Program-made: the position numbers and the translations under genes
Source: Ctenopharyngodon idella
Taxonomy: Eukaryota > Chordata > Actinopteri > Cypriniformes > Xenocyprididae
Assembly (NCBI RefSeq): GCF_019924925.1
Contig: NC_067228.1
Span: forward strand, 26,073,957 to 26,137,956
Length of the DNA stretch: 64,000 nucleotides
Direction of reading: 5' to 3'
In this document: positions 22,486 to 33,409 of the stretch, piece by piece
Position numbering within the stretch: the first letter of the stretch is position 1
How the letters are laid out: every line of letters begins with the position of its first letter
The notes under the pieces: generated by a model
Told to the model about the DNA's origin: nothing
What the model saw: the letters and a program-made list of their open reading frames with translations, nothing else
Databases searched by the model: none

Positions 22486-23108
22486 TCAATACTTTGTTGA
22501 AGCACCTTTGGCACCAATTACAGCCTCAAGTATTTTTGAGTATGATGCTACAAGCTTGGCACACCTATTTTTGGGCAGTTTCTCCCATTCTTCTTTGCAG
22601 TACCTCTCAAGCTCCATCAGGTTGGATAAGGAGCGTCGGTGCACAGCCATTTTCAGATCTCTCCAGAGATGTTCAATCGGGTTCAAGTCTGGGCTCTGGC
22701 TGGGCCACTCAAGGACATTCACAGAGTTGTCCCGTAGCCACTCCTTTGTTAGCTTGGCTGTGTGCTTAGGGTCGTTGTCCTGTTGGAAGATGAACCTTCA
22801 CCCCAGTCTGAGGTCCACAGCGCTCTGGAGCAGGTTTTCATCAAGGATGTCTCTGAACATTGCTGTATTAATCTTTCCCTCGATCCTGACTAGTCTTGGT
22901 CACCTCCCTGACTAAGGCCCTTCTCCCCCGGGCAGCCCTCTCTAGGAAGAGTCCTGGTGATTCCAAATTTCTTCCATTTCCGGATGATGGAGGCCACTGT
23001 GCTCATTGGGACCTTCAATGCTGCAGAAATTTTTTTGTACCCTTCCCCAGATCTGTGACTCAATACAATCCTGTCTAGGATGTCTACAGACAATTCATTG
23101 GACTTCAT
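22486..23108 (-). pseudogene. Tc1-like transposase of element A, internally deleted
   Basis: The N-terminal fragment from ATG 23108 (M-K-S-N-E-L-S-V-D-I-L) carries the paired-like helix-turn-helix (K-V-P-M-S-T-V-A-S-I-I-R-K-W) and ends near 22900. The C-terminal fragment (22722-22486) has P-D-L-N-P-I-E-H-L-W and ends K-G-A-S-T-K-Y. Near 22893-22900 the sequence jumps from the region before the second Asp directly to the hinge region, in different frames, so a few hundred bases including the first catalytic Asp are gone. About 60% identical by eye to the transposase of element B, so a related but distinct family. Confidence 0.88.
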
Positions 23109-23525
23109 GGCTTGGTTTGTGCTCTGACTTGCACTGTTAACTGTGGGACCTTACCTAATCATTTCCAATCAACTGAATTTACCACAGGTGGACTTCAATC
23201 AAGTTGTAGAAACATCTCAAGGATGATCAGTGGAAACAGGAGCTCAATGTTGAGTATCATGGCAAAGGCTGTGAATACTTGTGAATTTTTTTTTTTTTTT
23301 TTCTTAAATTAAAAAAAGTCAAACAAACTTCTTTCATGTTGTCATTATGGGGTATTGTTTGTAGAATTTGTTTGTAGAATTTTGAGGAAAATAATTAATT
23401 TAATCCATTTTGTAATAAGGTTGTAACACAACAAAATGTGGAAAAAGTGAAGTGCTGTGAATACTTTCTGGATGCGAATTTTTCTCATTGTTTTGGAGCA
23501 CACTAGCTAATAGATAACAGTAGCA

Positions 23526-24125
23526 AGCAACTTTATTTATATAGCACATTTTCAAACAACAGACGTTGGCCCAAAGTGCTTTACAACAATAATGACATTA
23601 AAACCCACATTTAATATTACATACAACATAGCAAACACAACTTATTCAAAAGCTAAAGAAAATAAATATGTTTTTAAATAAGACTTAACAGTGACAATTG
23701 ATGGAGCTGACCTCACGTGGAATGGGAGACTGTTCCAGAGTTTGGGACCTACCACAGAAAAAACACAATCTCCTTTTGATTTATAATTATAGTGAGGGAC
23801 CTTTTAAAAGACATTGATCTGAAGGACTGAGAACTCTAGAAGGAGTAGGGAATAAGAAGATCACTAATGTATTAAGGGGCAAGACCTGATAATGCCTTGT
23901 AGACAAACAGAAGGATTTTGAAATCAATCCTGAATTTAACAGGAAGCCAATGTAAGCCTTGCTGCTGCATTTTGCACTAACTGCAGGCAGGCTAACGCAG
24001 TCTGGGGAGACCAACATATAAAGAATTACAGTAGTCAATCCCTGATGACAAAGGAGTGAACCACAATTTTCAAATCCTTTCAAGCGATAAAGTGCTTTAC
24101 TTTATCAATTGATCTCAGGTTAAAA
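23526..24125 (-). repeat. Non-LTR retroposon 3' region, probable minus strand
   Basis: It starts CAACTTTATTTATATAGCAC and contains AAGTGCTTTACAA, GGAGACTGTTCCAGAGTTTGG, AGGAAGCCAATGTAAG and ATTACAGTAGTCAATCC, words that recur in a widespread teleost retroposon 3' region (recollection). The reverse complement ends ...GTGCTATATAAATAAAGTTG, a typical LINE tail. The 98-codon - frame at 23787-24083 is part of this repeat, not a gene. Confidence 0.5.
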
Positions 24126-24138
24126 ATGCTACCTTTAA

Positions 24139-24540
24139 AGGAACATTCCACTATTTTTGAAAATAGGCTCATTTTCCAACTCCCCTAGAGTTAAACAGTT
24201 GAGTTTTACCGTTTTCAAATCCATTCAGATGATCTCCGGGTCTGGTGGTAGCACTTTTAGCATAGCTTAGCATAGATTATTGAATCTGATTAGACCGTTA
24301 GCAACTCGCTCAAAAATGACCAAAGAGTTTCGATATTTTTCCTATTTAAATCTTGACACTTCTGTAGTTACATCGTGTACCAAGACCGACGGAAAATGAA
24401 AAGTTGCAATTTTCTAGGCTGATATGGCTAGGAACTATACTCTCATTCTGGCGTAATAATCAAGGAACTTTTCTGCCGTACCATGGGTGCAGCAGGCGCA
24501 ATGATATTACGCAGCGCCTGAAATAGTCCCCAGCTAACTC
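24139..24540 (+). mobile_element. TTAA-type DNA element, left part only
   Basis: CTTTAAAGGAACATTCCAC opens a segment with TTTAGCATAGCTTAGCATAG, ATTGAATCTGATTAGACCG and GGCGCAATGATATTACGC, recognised as a common cyprinid DNA repeat. It breaks off at TAGTCCCCAGCTAAC; no right terminus is seen. A poly-A run follows at 24558-24575. Confidence 0.5.
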
Positions 24541-24774
24541 TCCAACTACACAAACTTAAAAAAAAAAAAAAAAAATCATGAATATTGCAATCATTTGCAT
24601 TTTCGTTCAAAAATAATAATTCAAGTCTATGTGTGCCATTTAATATTGTACTAAAACATGCTAAATAATTATTTCTACAATGCTACAGTGCAAATAATTA
24701 AATATAATTATTTTTTGTCTTTTTTTCCCCCCAAACGTGTACTTTTTTTTTTTTTCCCCCAGACTTGTACTTGT

Positions 24775-24975
24775 TGGATACACTACCATTCTAAATTTTA
24801 GGGGTCGATAAGATTTTTTAAAAATGTTTTTGAAATAAGTCTGTTATGCTGACCACAGCTGCATTTATTTGATCAAAAATATGGTTAAAACAGTAGTATT
24901 ACAATATTACAATTTAAAATAACTTTTTTTTTTTTATTTGAATATATTTTAAAATGTTATTTATTCTTGTGTTTT
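24775..24975 (+). mobile_element. hAT-like repeat, left part
   Basis: ACACTACCATTCTAAA.TTTAGGGGTC..TAAGATTTTTTAAAAATGTT..GCATTTATTTGATCAAAAAT...CAGTAGTATTACAATATTAC matches the left half of the family at 533-755, 7556-7806 and 58243-58787. Truncated on the right at a TATATA tract. Confidence 0.6.
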
Positions 24976-24979
24976 ATAT

Positions 24980-25550
24980 ATATATTTCACACATACACAC
25001 ATGAAAATGGCATTTTATTAATTTCACTATATCTCCCAGTCCTACAGAAGTTTTGCACTGACTGTTATTTATTTCATCATGATGTTTTGCAAACTGAATG
25101 GTGAAGTCTTGATTACAATCTCTCAAACAGACAGAAATAGAGGCCTTCCTTCCGCCTGACCAAAACAGCAAACATCCGGAGCTGTTCCCCAGCACACAGG
25201 GTATGTAACCGGTGCTTATGTGACCGTGTAATATTGCATAATGTGGCGATTTGAATGAGGTGTGTGTGTGTGTGTTTACTGTTAGACAGTGCAGGGCTGG
25301 GATCAGTGCTTGTGTAAGCTGATTACACTCTTATCGCTCACTGGGCCATAAAGACAAGCAAAGACTCGTAAATCAGACCACACACAACAACAGGAACACA
25401 CGCTATCCAAGTCACTTGTTCAAAACAACACAGCATGCTGTACGACTGTAAGCTGAATTTGATAAAATGAGCAAAATCTATGCAATATAACACCAGTTCA
25501 AAGAGCTAACACACAAATTAACATGTACAACACCTAAACACTCGATATGT
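24980..25550. other. Intergenic DNA, no feature seen
   Basis: A short (GT)n lies at 25260-25276. Nothing coding or transposon-like is recognised. Confidence 0.35.
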
Positions 25551-25551
25551 A

Positions 25552-25602
25552 TTGTGAAAAGCACTATACAAACAAATGTAAATTGAACTGAATTAAACAC
25601 TA
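25552..25602 (+). repeat. L2-type LINE 3' tail with TTGAACTGAATTAA repeats
   Basis: TGTGAAAAGCACTATACAAA.AAATGTAAATTG followed by imperfect TGAA-type repeats is the usual 3' end of vertebrate L2-like LINEs. The upstream extent is unclear. Confidence 0.55.
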
Positions 25603-25604
25603 TT

Positions 25605-26285
25605 TGATGCCAAGCCACCATCCTTTGATTGGTGACACCTCCCAGTTTGTATGTTTAATTTAAATCATTCATGTCAATGGAGCTCTGTGGAAAGTGCCAA
25701 TAATGGATGGAGGGGTTTGGAGATCTCTGAGGCTTTTCATTTATATGGAAATTTACAAGACTGTATTGATTATACATTCAGGCACAGCATTTTACCTGCC
25801 ATTCTTCCAATCAGATCAAATTAAATTGTTATGAGTTTAGATTATAGAGAACATTAACAGCAGCTGATATTATGTGATCTGGGCAGAACAGGTTCCTCAC
25901 ACACACTTGCATGCTCTTCTAGAGCAGACAGGGTGTTCCTGATAGCAGGACACCTATTACAAGGGTAAGAGGAAGATTTTGTATCATCTTCTTCTGCCAT
26001 CTGCTTGTGTTGACACATTTCGCAGGGTGAGGAGGAAAAGCATCTCTCTTCCATTCCGGTTAGGAGCTGGATTTCCAGGGATTTTCTTCCAATCAATCGA
26101 AGCTCAGGGCTAAAAGGAACGAGTACAGATGGTGACAGCAATCACGGCCACAGATGACCCTCACCACAAGTGGCCATTTAATTCAACCTTTGAGGAAATC
26201 CCTGCTCAGCTTTTTCAGAAGGAAAAATGAGCTAAATCAAAGGATATAGTTTACAATGTTGTGGACAAAATTGCCTGCACATTTT
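25605..26285. other. Repeat-poor intergenic DNA
   Basis: No transposon ends. The 95-codon - frame at 25854-26141 contains C-x2-C-like spacing (E-M-C-Q-H-K; P-C-N-R-C) by eye, but no intact zinc-finger pattern, and no splice signals were found. Confidence 0.35.
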
Positions 26286-26289
26286 CTGT

Positions 26290-26720
26290 TCGTGGCATAA
26301 AATCTGTGACAAACACAGAGTCCTCTCCTCTCACGTCCTCCCCACTGCGCCGCTGGCCGAGGCAATCATCGCTTTAGTTTCAATTTCAAAGATATCTTTT
26401 ATCAATGCCATCGATGCTTTTCCCTTTCTAGATGTAATTATCGAAATCAAAACAGTCCGTAAACTATAAATCCACATGAAAACAGTCAAAGCAGCTTGTG
26501 CACGTCAAATGGAACTAATCTGAGAGATCATCCTCCTGACCTTGAAGTGTCAAATTTCTCGGTTTCTGAATGGACGGATGGCTTGATTGACATGTCCCCG
26601 CAAACGCTGATTTATATACCATCGACGTCCTCCGAAAACGTTAGCACGCTTTGATCGATGGTTTAGAGATTGTGTGTTTCTAGGTTCGAGAGAGCATTTC
26701 CTGTTCTGCACATCCACGAC
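26290..26720. promoter_or_regulatory. Candidate conserved non-coding element
   Basis: A transposon-free tract of complex sequence with AGGCAATCATCGCTTTAG, AGATATCTTTTATCAATGCC, GATGTAATTATCG and GCTTGATTGACATG. It has no open frame of note. GATA-like (AGATATC) and homeodomain-like (TGATTGAC, TAATTA) sites are clustered. This is inference from texture only. Confidence 0.3.
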
Positions 26721-26935
26721 AAAACAGTTGATTATTTACGAACGAAAGCTCACAAAAATGTGAAAATGGTCTTGTTTGAAAGAAAATATCCTAAGCTAAA
26801 AGATGATATAGAGTTTGTAGCTGTTTGTGGCTGACTGAAGCAGCCCTTATCAAAAGTCCGGGGGTCGATTTCTGTCTTTTCAAAACTGCGGGGGTCCTGA
26901 CCCAGCTGTCCCCCGTGTCAACGGCGCGCCTGTAT

Positions 26936-26938
<3 letters not shown>

Positions 26939-26977
<39 letters not shown>
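26939..26977 (+). repeat. (TA)n microsatellite
   Basis: About 19 TA units without interruption after the first few bases. Confidence 0.95.
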
Positions 26978-26979
<2 letters not shown>

Positions 26980-26980
<1 letters not shown>

Positions 26981-27245
26981 ACGTGGCGAAAAACGGTGTG
27001 TGAAAAGAGTAGCATGTCCAAATTCACATTATTCATAAAACAGTAGGTGAAAACTGCCCAGATGACCTACTAATTCTGGTGAGATTCTGAAGTGTGCATC
27101 TGATGGACACTTTATCATCCCATAAGTCAAAGGTGTAGGTTTGATTTTGACATTGGAGGGGACATGAAAGCAGTAAACACTTAAGTTATGCTCTTTCTCC
27201 ATCCATGCAATAAATGCACATCCTTTAATGAGTGGGGTTTTCTAG
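26980..27245. other. Intergenic DNA, no feature seen
   Basis: No feature recognised. Confidence 0.4.
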
Positions 27246-27253
27246 CATATTTT

Positions 27254-27868
27254 AGGGCTGCACGATTAGAATAAAAACATCGAAATCGCGCTTAAATGAC
27301 TTGGCTTAGTGCGATTATGAATTCGCAAAGCTGAAATTATTTTTTATGCACGGCTTGTCAATGAACTATGGCTCCAAATGCTAATCCATTTGAAAGCACT
27401 GCGAGTTTGAATCGCTTATAATGTGCATTTGAAAAAGCAACACGCGTCAAACATCTTTCCAGACATGAGAAGCATTTATTAACATCTTGTCCAACAAAAG
27501 ACAACATTTAATAACATGTTTTTACTCCAAACTCACTTCATAACGACAGTTTAGCATCCTTCTGAGAGATGATGTGGCTTCTTACACAGAATAAGGCAGT
27601 CGTGTGTTTATTAGTCATGTTTAATCAATCAAAACGTTTCAATCTTCTGTTTACTCAGCTACAGCGATAGTATGGGATTTCCTGGAATGACGCGTGTTCT
27701 ACTTCGGCAGCAGGGCATATTTGCAGTGTCTGCACGAGCGCCCTCTGGCTTTCAGATGGAGAAGCATTTACTACTGATCACAGAGCTGTACAGCTCTGAC
27801 AAGCTGCGCATAAAATAATCGCAGCCTTTGCCAAATCGCGTGCAATAAAATTGCGATAAATCGTGCAG
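27254..27868. mobile_element. hAT-type non-autonomous element with 8 bp target duplication
   Basis: The left end is AGGGCTGCACGATTAG and the right end, reverse-complemented, CTGCACGATTTATCGC. An exact 8 bp duplication CATATTTT flanks it (27246-27253 and 27869-27876), as expected for hAT transposition. Near both ends are AATCGCG/CGCGATT words. Length 615 bp, no transposase, hence dependent on a partner hAT enzyme. Confidence 0.88.
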
Positions 27869-27879
27869 CATATTTTCTT

Positions 27880-28010
27880 TAACTTCTCAAGTAATCTCAA
27901 TGGTATGACCTATTTCAGGTGCAGCCAAGCCTTATTAGCCTTATATCAAGCCTTATTTAGGGGGAGAGGGGAGAGAAAGAGATCTGAGTCAGGACTGTCT
28001 TGTAAAAAAG
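27880..28010. other. Short spacer
   Basis: Contains a purine-rich GGGAGAGGGGAGAGAAAGAG patch and nothing else. Confidence 0.4.
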
Positions 28011-28018
28011 CTTCTTAA

Positions 28019-28380
28019 AGGGTTAGTTCACCCAAAAAAATGAAAATTATCCCATCCTTAAGCCATCCTAGGTGTATATGACTTTCTTCTTTCAGTCAAA
28101 CACAAAATACTCTTGCAAGCTTTATAGTGGGAGTGAACAGTAACCACGATTTTGAAGCCCAAAAAAAGCACATCCATCCATCATAAAAGTAATCCATACA
28201 GCTACAGGGGGTTAATAAAGGCCTTTTGAAGCGAAGCGATGCATTTTTGTGAGAAAAATATCCTTATTTATAACTTTATAGACTAATCCACTGGCTTCCA
28301 TACGCGAGTCAATTCCGGCGAAAGAGTGAACTTTGACCTGACGCATGACGGAAGCGCAGAGGACTGGGTGAACTAACTCT
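28019..28380. mobile_element. TTCACCC-family MITE flanked by TTAA
   Basis: Left AGGGTTAGTTCACCCAAAAA and right (reverse complement) AGAGTTAGTTCACCCAGTC, bounded by TTAA at 28015-28018 and 28381-28384. The interior differs from the 50282-50608 copy (contains TCATAAAAGTAATCCATACA, also found in the 3700-3966 copy), so it belongs to a longer subfamily. Confidence 0.85.
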
Positions 28381-28389
28381 TTAATGTCA

Positions 28390-29395
28390 GTGAGTCTTTT
28401 CCCGGTTAAATAAAAATAAAACCCACAAGACACAGACAGATAAAATACCTTAATTGTTTGATCAAAATTATTGCTATACGAACAATTCAGTATAGCTGGA
28501 TATTGGTATGGACATGTCCCTAACGTCTCTACTAAATTCTACGCCTTTGCCATGAGGGATTAGTAAATGGCAGCCAAGCGAGTCAACTGAGGCTGTAGGT
28601 CACATGACAAATGCAGTGCATCTGGATTACATTCATACTGTATAGAACATAGCTACTTTAACGGTTGCAAACTAATTATTTATTAAAAAGAATTTCTATT
28701 CAGAGAGTATGAGATTATAGATACCGCCAAAGTGTTTCTGACACTTGACTCTTTGGACTCTGGACTGAAGTTTTATGATTATCTACCAACTGAAAGATGA
28801 ATCAGAACTGTGACCAATTTTTGGAACTATATCAGCTTTCTTTTCATCTCCAAATAACTGCACCAGTAGATTGAGCATTGACTATTTGCAGAGAAAAAAG
28901 ACACTGAAAGAAAGCACAAGTCAGTCAGAAGCAGTATTCTGTCAGCCGTAGTGAGGAGAATTGGCTATTCCACAGCGGAGTAACCCGGCCTTTCTGGTGT
29001 GGCAGCAAACACAAGAACTGAGCCTTGAGCAACCCTTCAGCTCACAAGTGAGTTCCCATGTGGAGCAGTTTTAGGTTAAATCAGATATGATACTTGGTGC
29101 TAGTGAGTGTAGTTTACATCAGAGGTCATTCCCTTACCATATGCATGCTTACGGCAACAACAATACAAATCCACACACATTATTATTGCAAAACATCACT
29201 GAACCTCTAGGAATGAAGTTATGCATGCACGTTATTGATGTGTGACCACAGATTGGATCATATTGAAATTGACAACTTTCCCACAATCCGCCCATTCCAA
29301 TAGACGGTACGCATTGGCCAAATAAACACACTCCCACTGAACACAGATACAAATAACATGCATGGACACGGTAGGAAACCTCCGTTGATGTGCAT
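28390..29395. other. Repeat-poor intergenic stretch
   Basis: 28930-29060 is more complex and contains CTCACAA|GTGAGT, a donor-like site, without a convincing acceptor. No transposon ends are seen. Confidence 0.35.
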
Positions 29396-29399
29396 CCCC

Positions 29400-29720
29400 T
29401 GAGGCTTAAGGATTGTGGGCGGCTTTAGACTGGCTGTTAGCTGCCCTTAATGTCTTTTAGTAACAGCTGGATAAAGACAGTTCACTCCTCACCCATCCTT
29501 ACAGCCAGTCATTATCCATATGTCAGTGAGCTTCTCTGAGAGGGCATTCTGACTACAGGTCAAAGGTCATCAGAGATAGAGGCATAAATGAAGCATGCAG
29601 GTGTTATGGATGAAAATGATATGGCCCGGTGTCATTTGACTGTCTGTTCCTCGGCTGTTAATGAGTTCGTCTGTACGCTTAATGGTCACACTGTTACACA
29701 CCATGAGACAATAAAAAAAA
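29400..29720. promoter_or_regulatory. Candidate regulatory element with perfect DR1 nuclear-receptor site
   Basis: A transposon-free tract. AGGTCA A AGGTCA at 29557-29569 is a perfect direct repeat with one-base spacing, the consensus for RXR/PPAR/HNF4/COUP-TF-type binding (established). Function here is inference. Confidence 0.3.
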
Positions 29721-29724
29721 AGAT

Positions 29725-30056
29725 ACAGGACACAGGAAGAAGAGAAAAATCATTACAAAGACGCATGCTTAAGAGGATTAGCTTAAGGGGTGGAACAAGC
29801 TTCGGTCAAACAGTTTAAAAAATTTAAAAATGCTAAATTCAAAGAATAAAATGCAACTAACCATCATATATAGTCATGATAGTGAAACAAATAAGCTTAA
29901 AAAGCCAAAGAGGTAAAAAAAACAATACTACATATATCTTGTGTGTATCTTTTGTTGTCATCAATGGTCGTGCATCCAAATTCTATAGTATTTTGGCAAA
30001 AAAATTGTGTCACATGGTAATATGGCTAATATGCTAATACAATAATTCGTCCAGTG

Positions 30057-30087
<31 letters not shown>

Positions 30088-30340
30088 AGGATTGTCAGTT
30101 TTCCTGTTAAATCCATTTTATGCTAAGATGGACTTCATAAAAATATTCATTTCAATGTTTGATCTTAACTTTTTCTCCGCCATTGACGGGATTTTCTGTC
30201 ATTTATAACAACGCTTCCTCGCCATTGACAAGTTTTTCTAGCTTTCCATGTTTTTACTGTTATATGGTACGGGGTGCTGTTACACATCTTCTGAAATAGC
30301 ATTTCCAAAATCCAAAAACAAGCAAAGAAGAGGATCTGCG
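29725..30340. other. AT-rich DNA with poly-T run
   Basis: A poly-T of 24-25 bases lies at 30058-30083. Nothing else is seen. Confidence 0.45.
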
Positions 30341-30344
30341 TAAA

Positions 30345-30765
30345 CCAGGGCTGCGTTCCACTCCACTTTTAGACACACACTTGTGAACTTCCCTAAGCAC
30401 TTCCCCTCGGGGGAATCTCTGCCACCATTTTGAAGTGTGTTCCACTTCAAAATGAGGGAAGTTTATATGGACAGACCCTCGCTCCCTGGAGCGAAGGAGC
30501 AAGTCTACTTCATATGTACACTTCAGGCAGCTCCATATCACACAATGCAACACGATTGTGACGTTACCGCATATCGCGTTTAATTTACCCTACCACAAAC
30601 AAATCGATTATATATATATATATATAATTTTTTATTGATGTTTTTTTTTTAATATATTTAAAACACCCAAACACACATATATGCATATGCCGCATTAAAC
30701 AATTTCGTAAGGGAAAAAATTAAATCAACTCCATAGCAAATTCCAAGTGATCAAGGGCTTAGGAC
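30345..30765. repeat. Interspersed repeat, copy 1 of a tandem pair
   Basis: CACTTTTAGACACACACTTGTGAACTTCCCTAAGCACTTCC (read in blocks), GGGGGAATC, ATATGTACACTTCAGGCAG and TCCAAGTGATCA occur in the same order at 30943-31430. A (TA)n patch (30608-30627) lies within this copy. Confidence 0.65.
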
Positions 30766-30879
30766 GTTCCAATTCAGCCCACTGCAAAGGTTCCGCCAGT
30801 AGTGGGCACTCATGCAATATAAGCAATGAAGTACATCCGAGTCAACGAGACTGAGGAAAGTTAGCAAAGGGAAGGGCAT

Positions 30880-30930
30880 AAAAAAAAAAAAAAAAAAACA
30901 TATAAAAAAAAAAAAAAAAAAAAAAAAAAT
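30880..30930 (+). repeat. Poly-A tracts between repeat copies
   Basis: Two A runs of about 18 and 24 bases separated by CATAT. Confidence 0.85.
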
Positions 30931-30942
30931 GGCATAACTTCA

Positions 30943-31430
30943 CTTTTAGACATACACTCATGAACTTCCCTAAGCACTTCCTCTCGGGGGAATCCCCGCC
31001 GCCATTATGAAGAGCGTTCAACTTTGTGAAGTGGATGAGGGAGGTTTATTTGGACAGATCCTCAACCCCTTGATTTTGATAGAGGGAGCGAGTCTACTCA
31101 ATATGTACACTTCAGGCAGATCCATAGACCACAATGCAATGTAATTTTGACATCACAGCAGATCACGCTTAATTTACACCCACCCCACACAACTCTAGTG
31201 TATGATATTAGAGCTACTTTGACCTTTAACCACATAATATTTATAGCTACCTTAAGCTGACAGGTATAGTTTATTGAGTTTATTGTATTGTTATTTTCTT
31301 TTGTGTAATTTTTTATATTTTCTCCAACAGCCCAAGCATACACACAGGCCTATAGAATGGTGCATAAAACAAGGGGAAAAATACTGTAAATAATAAATCA
31401 GCTCCTTTGCAGATTCCAAGTGATCACGGA
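30943..31430. repeat. Interspersed repeat, copy 2 of a tandem pair
   Basis: Partner of 30345-30765, with TGAACTTCCCTAAGCACTTC, ATATGTACACTTCAGGCAG and ATTCCAAGTGATCACGG. Divergence between copies is substantial. The copies differ by an inserted or deleted internal segment near 31190-31370. Confidence 0.65.
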
Positions 31431-31886
31431 GCGTAATGAATCAGCGTGTCGAATTATGATTCGGATTGCGTGTCAAACCGCCAAACTGCTGAAATCACGT
31501 GACTCTGGCGCTCCGAACCGCTGATTCGACACACTGATTCATTATGCTCCGAAGCTTCCTGAAGCAGTGTTTTGAAATCGGCCATCACTATAATAAGTTG
31601 TTATTTTGGGGTTTTTTTTGGCGCACCAAAAATATTCTCGTCGCTTTATAACATTAATATTGAACCACTGTACTCACATGAACTGATTTAAATATGTTTT
31701 TAGTACCTTTATGGATCTTGAGAGAGGAAATGTCATTGCTCCCTATGTAGGCCTCACGGAGAGATCGGATTTCAACAAAAATATCTCAATTTGCATTCCG
31801 AATATTAACGAAGGTCTTATGGGTGTGGAACGGCATGAGGGTGAGTAATAAATGACAGAATTTTCATTTTTGTGTGAACTAACCCT
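31431..31886. mobile_element. TTCACCC-family MITE, long subfamily, left end lost
   Basis: The right end CATGAGGGTGAGTAATAAAT..TTTTGTGTGAACTAACCCT abuts TTAA (31887-31890). The interior (GCGCACCAAAAATATTCTCG, GAAGCAGTGTTTTGAAATCG, CACGTGACT) is the reverse complement or match of the long copy at 43257-44871. The left terminus is missing. Confidence 0.75.
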
Positions 31887-31890
31887 TTAA

Positions 31891-32565
31891 AGACATTTTT
31901 GTACAATAAACCATTTTGGTACTTTGTTGGGCCACACTCATGTAAAATCTGGGTCCTTAAACAAACCCAGTTGAGAAGCACTGATCTAAGGATAGAGTGG
32001 ATGAAATATTGATAGAGAAAGAAAAAAAATATTAACTATTAAAGAGTTTTACTAGAATGCTCAAGGCAGATAAAAAGACTCAGGTATCCTTAAATGACGA
32101 AACTCATGCTTCCACCATGATGAAACAGATCATGTGCTCCCTTGACATTACAGGGAATAAGCAAACTGAAAAAAAAAAAAAAAACCTATGTAATTTATTC
32201 ATACATTGTATACATTTCTTGACTGTTAAGTTGCAGCCCTGCATGTGCTTGTTTATATATACATATATACAAAATACATATACACTTTTTTTTTCTTTTC
32301 CCCTCAGAAAAATTCCATATGCTGTTAACCTGCCCAGGAATGTGCTGCCCCATGTTTGAGGTTGAATACTTCTCAGAATGTCATGGGTTTACTTTAAAAT
32401 GTGATTAGGAATACTTAGTCTCTCTAGAATGCTGTGAATTTGGCTATTGTTGTATTTCCTGAACGCAGCTAATGTGTTAAGCTGAATCTTTTAAGCTAAC
32501 AACCATGACATTTCCTATAGTATTTTGTTAATTGTCATGTCACGAGGAATCAACCTGTCCTTCAT
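31891..32565. other. Intergenic DNA, possible hAT remnant at its start
   Basis: 31900-31990 ends AACCCAGTTGAGAAGCACTG, the complement of CAGTG.TTC.CAACTG-type hAT ends; a related piece is at 8273-8330. The rest has no recognised feature. Confidence 0.35.
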
Positions 32566-32909
32566 CCTTTAATGTGCCCCTATTATGCCTTTTTAAAGAT
32601 TCCTAATATTGTTTTGGGAGTCTCCTACAACAGGTTTACATGCATACAAGGTCAAAAAACACTTTCATTTTCTCATAATATACATTTAATTTTACCTCAG
32701 TTCTCCATGATTCATAAACGATTTGTTAGAAGCAGTTCAAAGAATCAGTCTCTCTAAACCCCTCCTTTCCATGAGCCTACACTGCTATGATTCGTCAGAT
32801 GGCCCAATCCTTTGTGATTGGTCTACTGCGCACACCGCGCATCCATTGCCATAACTGAATGACAGCTATCAATTCGCAAGACACTGTATACAGTGTATGG
32901 ACAGAAAAG

Positions 32910-33011
32910 ATGGCATCGATTGTACCGTATCAATTCGAGCCAGAGTCCGACGATGAAACGTCTGAAGTAGCCGCTCAACCAGAAACTGATTCGCAATCAC
33001 GACTGGAGTAG
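32910..33011 (+). pseudogene. Acidic first-exon remnant of Kolobok-like second ORF
   Basis: ATG at 32910 opens M-A-S-I-V-P-Y-Q-F-E-P-E-S-D-D-E, acidic, 33 residues to TAG at 33009-33011. Beyond the stop the frame continues D-I-S-L-W into a good donor (TTATG|GTAAGT at 33025/33026), suggesting the TAG is a nonsense change in a former first exon of about 116 bases. In fish, proteins beginning this way are often labelled P2X7-like (zinc-coordinating intracellular domain); that link is recollection. No downstream Cys-rich exon is identified, possibly lost to the Tc1 insertion. Compare 15374-15451. Confidence 0.5.
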
Positions 33012-33409
33012 GACATTTCTTTATGGTAAGTATCACCTTAGTTTGCGTTATTTATAAGACGTGATAGCAGCGTCACTGTTATACTTTATGTAGGTGCCCC
33101 TGTGGGAACTGTCAGAATGCCAAGCTAAGCTGAAAACCTCTAACATAAGATAAACATTTAGGCCAGATGTGTACACAGATTTTTCGCCATAACTATTAAC
33201 AAAGTAAAAAATGGATATATCATTAGTTTAGTTTGACATTACAGTGGGTGTTTACTGTTTACAGAGAGAATACTTCAACTAGTTAGTGTGGACTAACATC
33301 TTAACATCCTATTACAATACAGATAGAGCTCCACTCTAATGTAATAATAAAAACGCAGAGGAAAAACAGTTTGTTTTAAAGTTATGTAAGCGAACTGAGC
33401 CCTCAGCTA

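Larger units (their letters stand above)
20633..23475 (-). mobile_element. Tc1-like element A, interrupted by Tc1-like element B
   Basis: The left end CAGTGCATCTGGAAAGTATT and the right end, reverse-complemented, GCATCCAGAAAGTATTCAC form long inverted repeats (over 200 bp each; the left is split by element B). The last few bases of the right end have decayed, so no TA duplication is visible. Removing element B and one TA leaves about 1.23 kb, short of the usual 1.6 kb, because the transposase centre is deleted. The inner copy of the AAGTATTCACAGCC repeat shows the IR/DR arrangement of fish Tc1 elements. Confidence 0.85.

Noticed and set aside
25854..26141. 95-codon - frame with several Cys residues
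   Set aside because: Spacing does not fit a known zinc finger and there is no transcript-type context.
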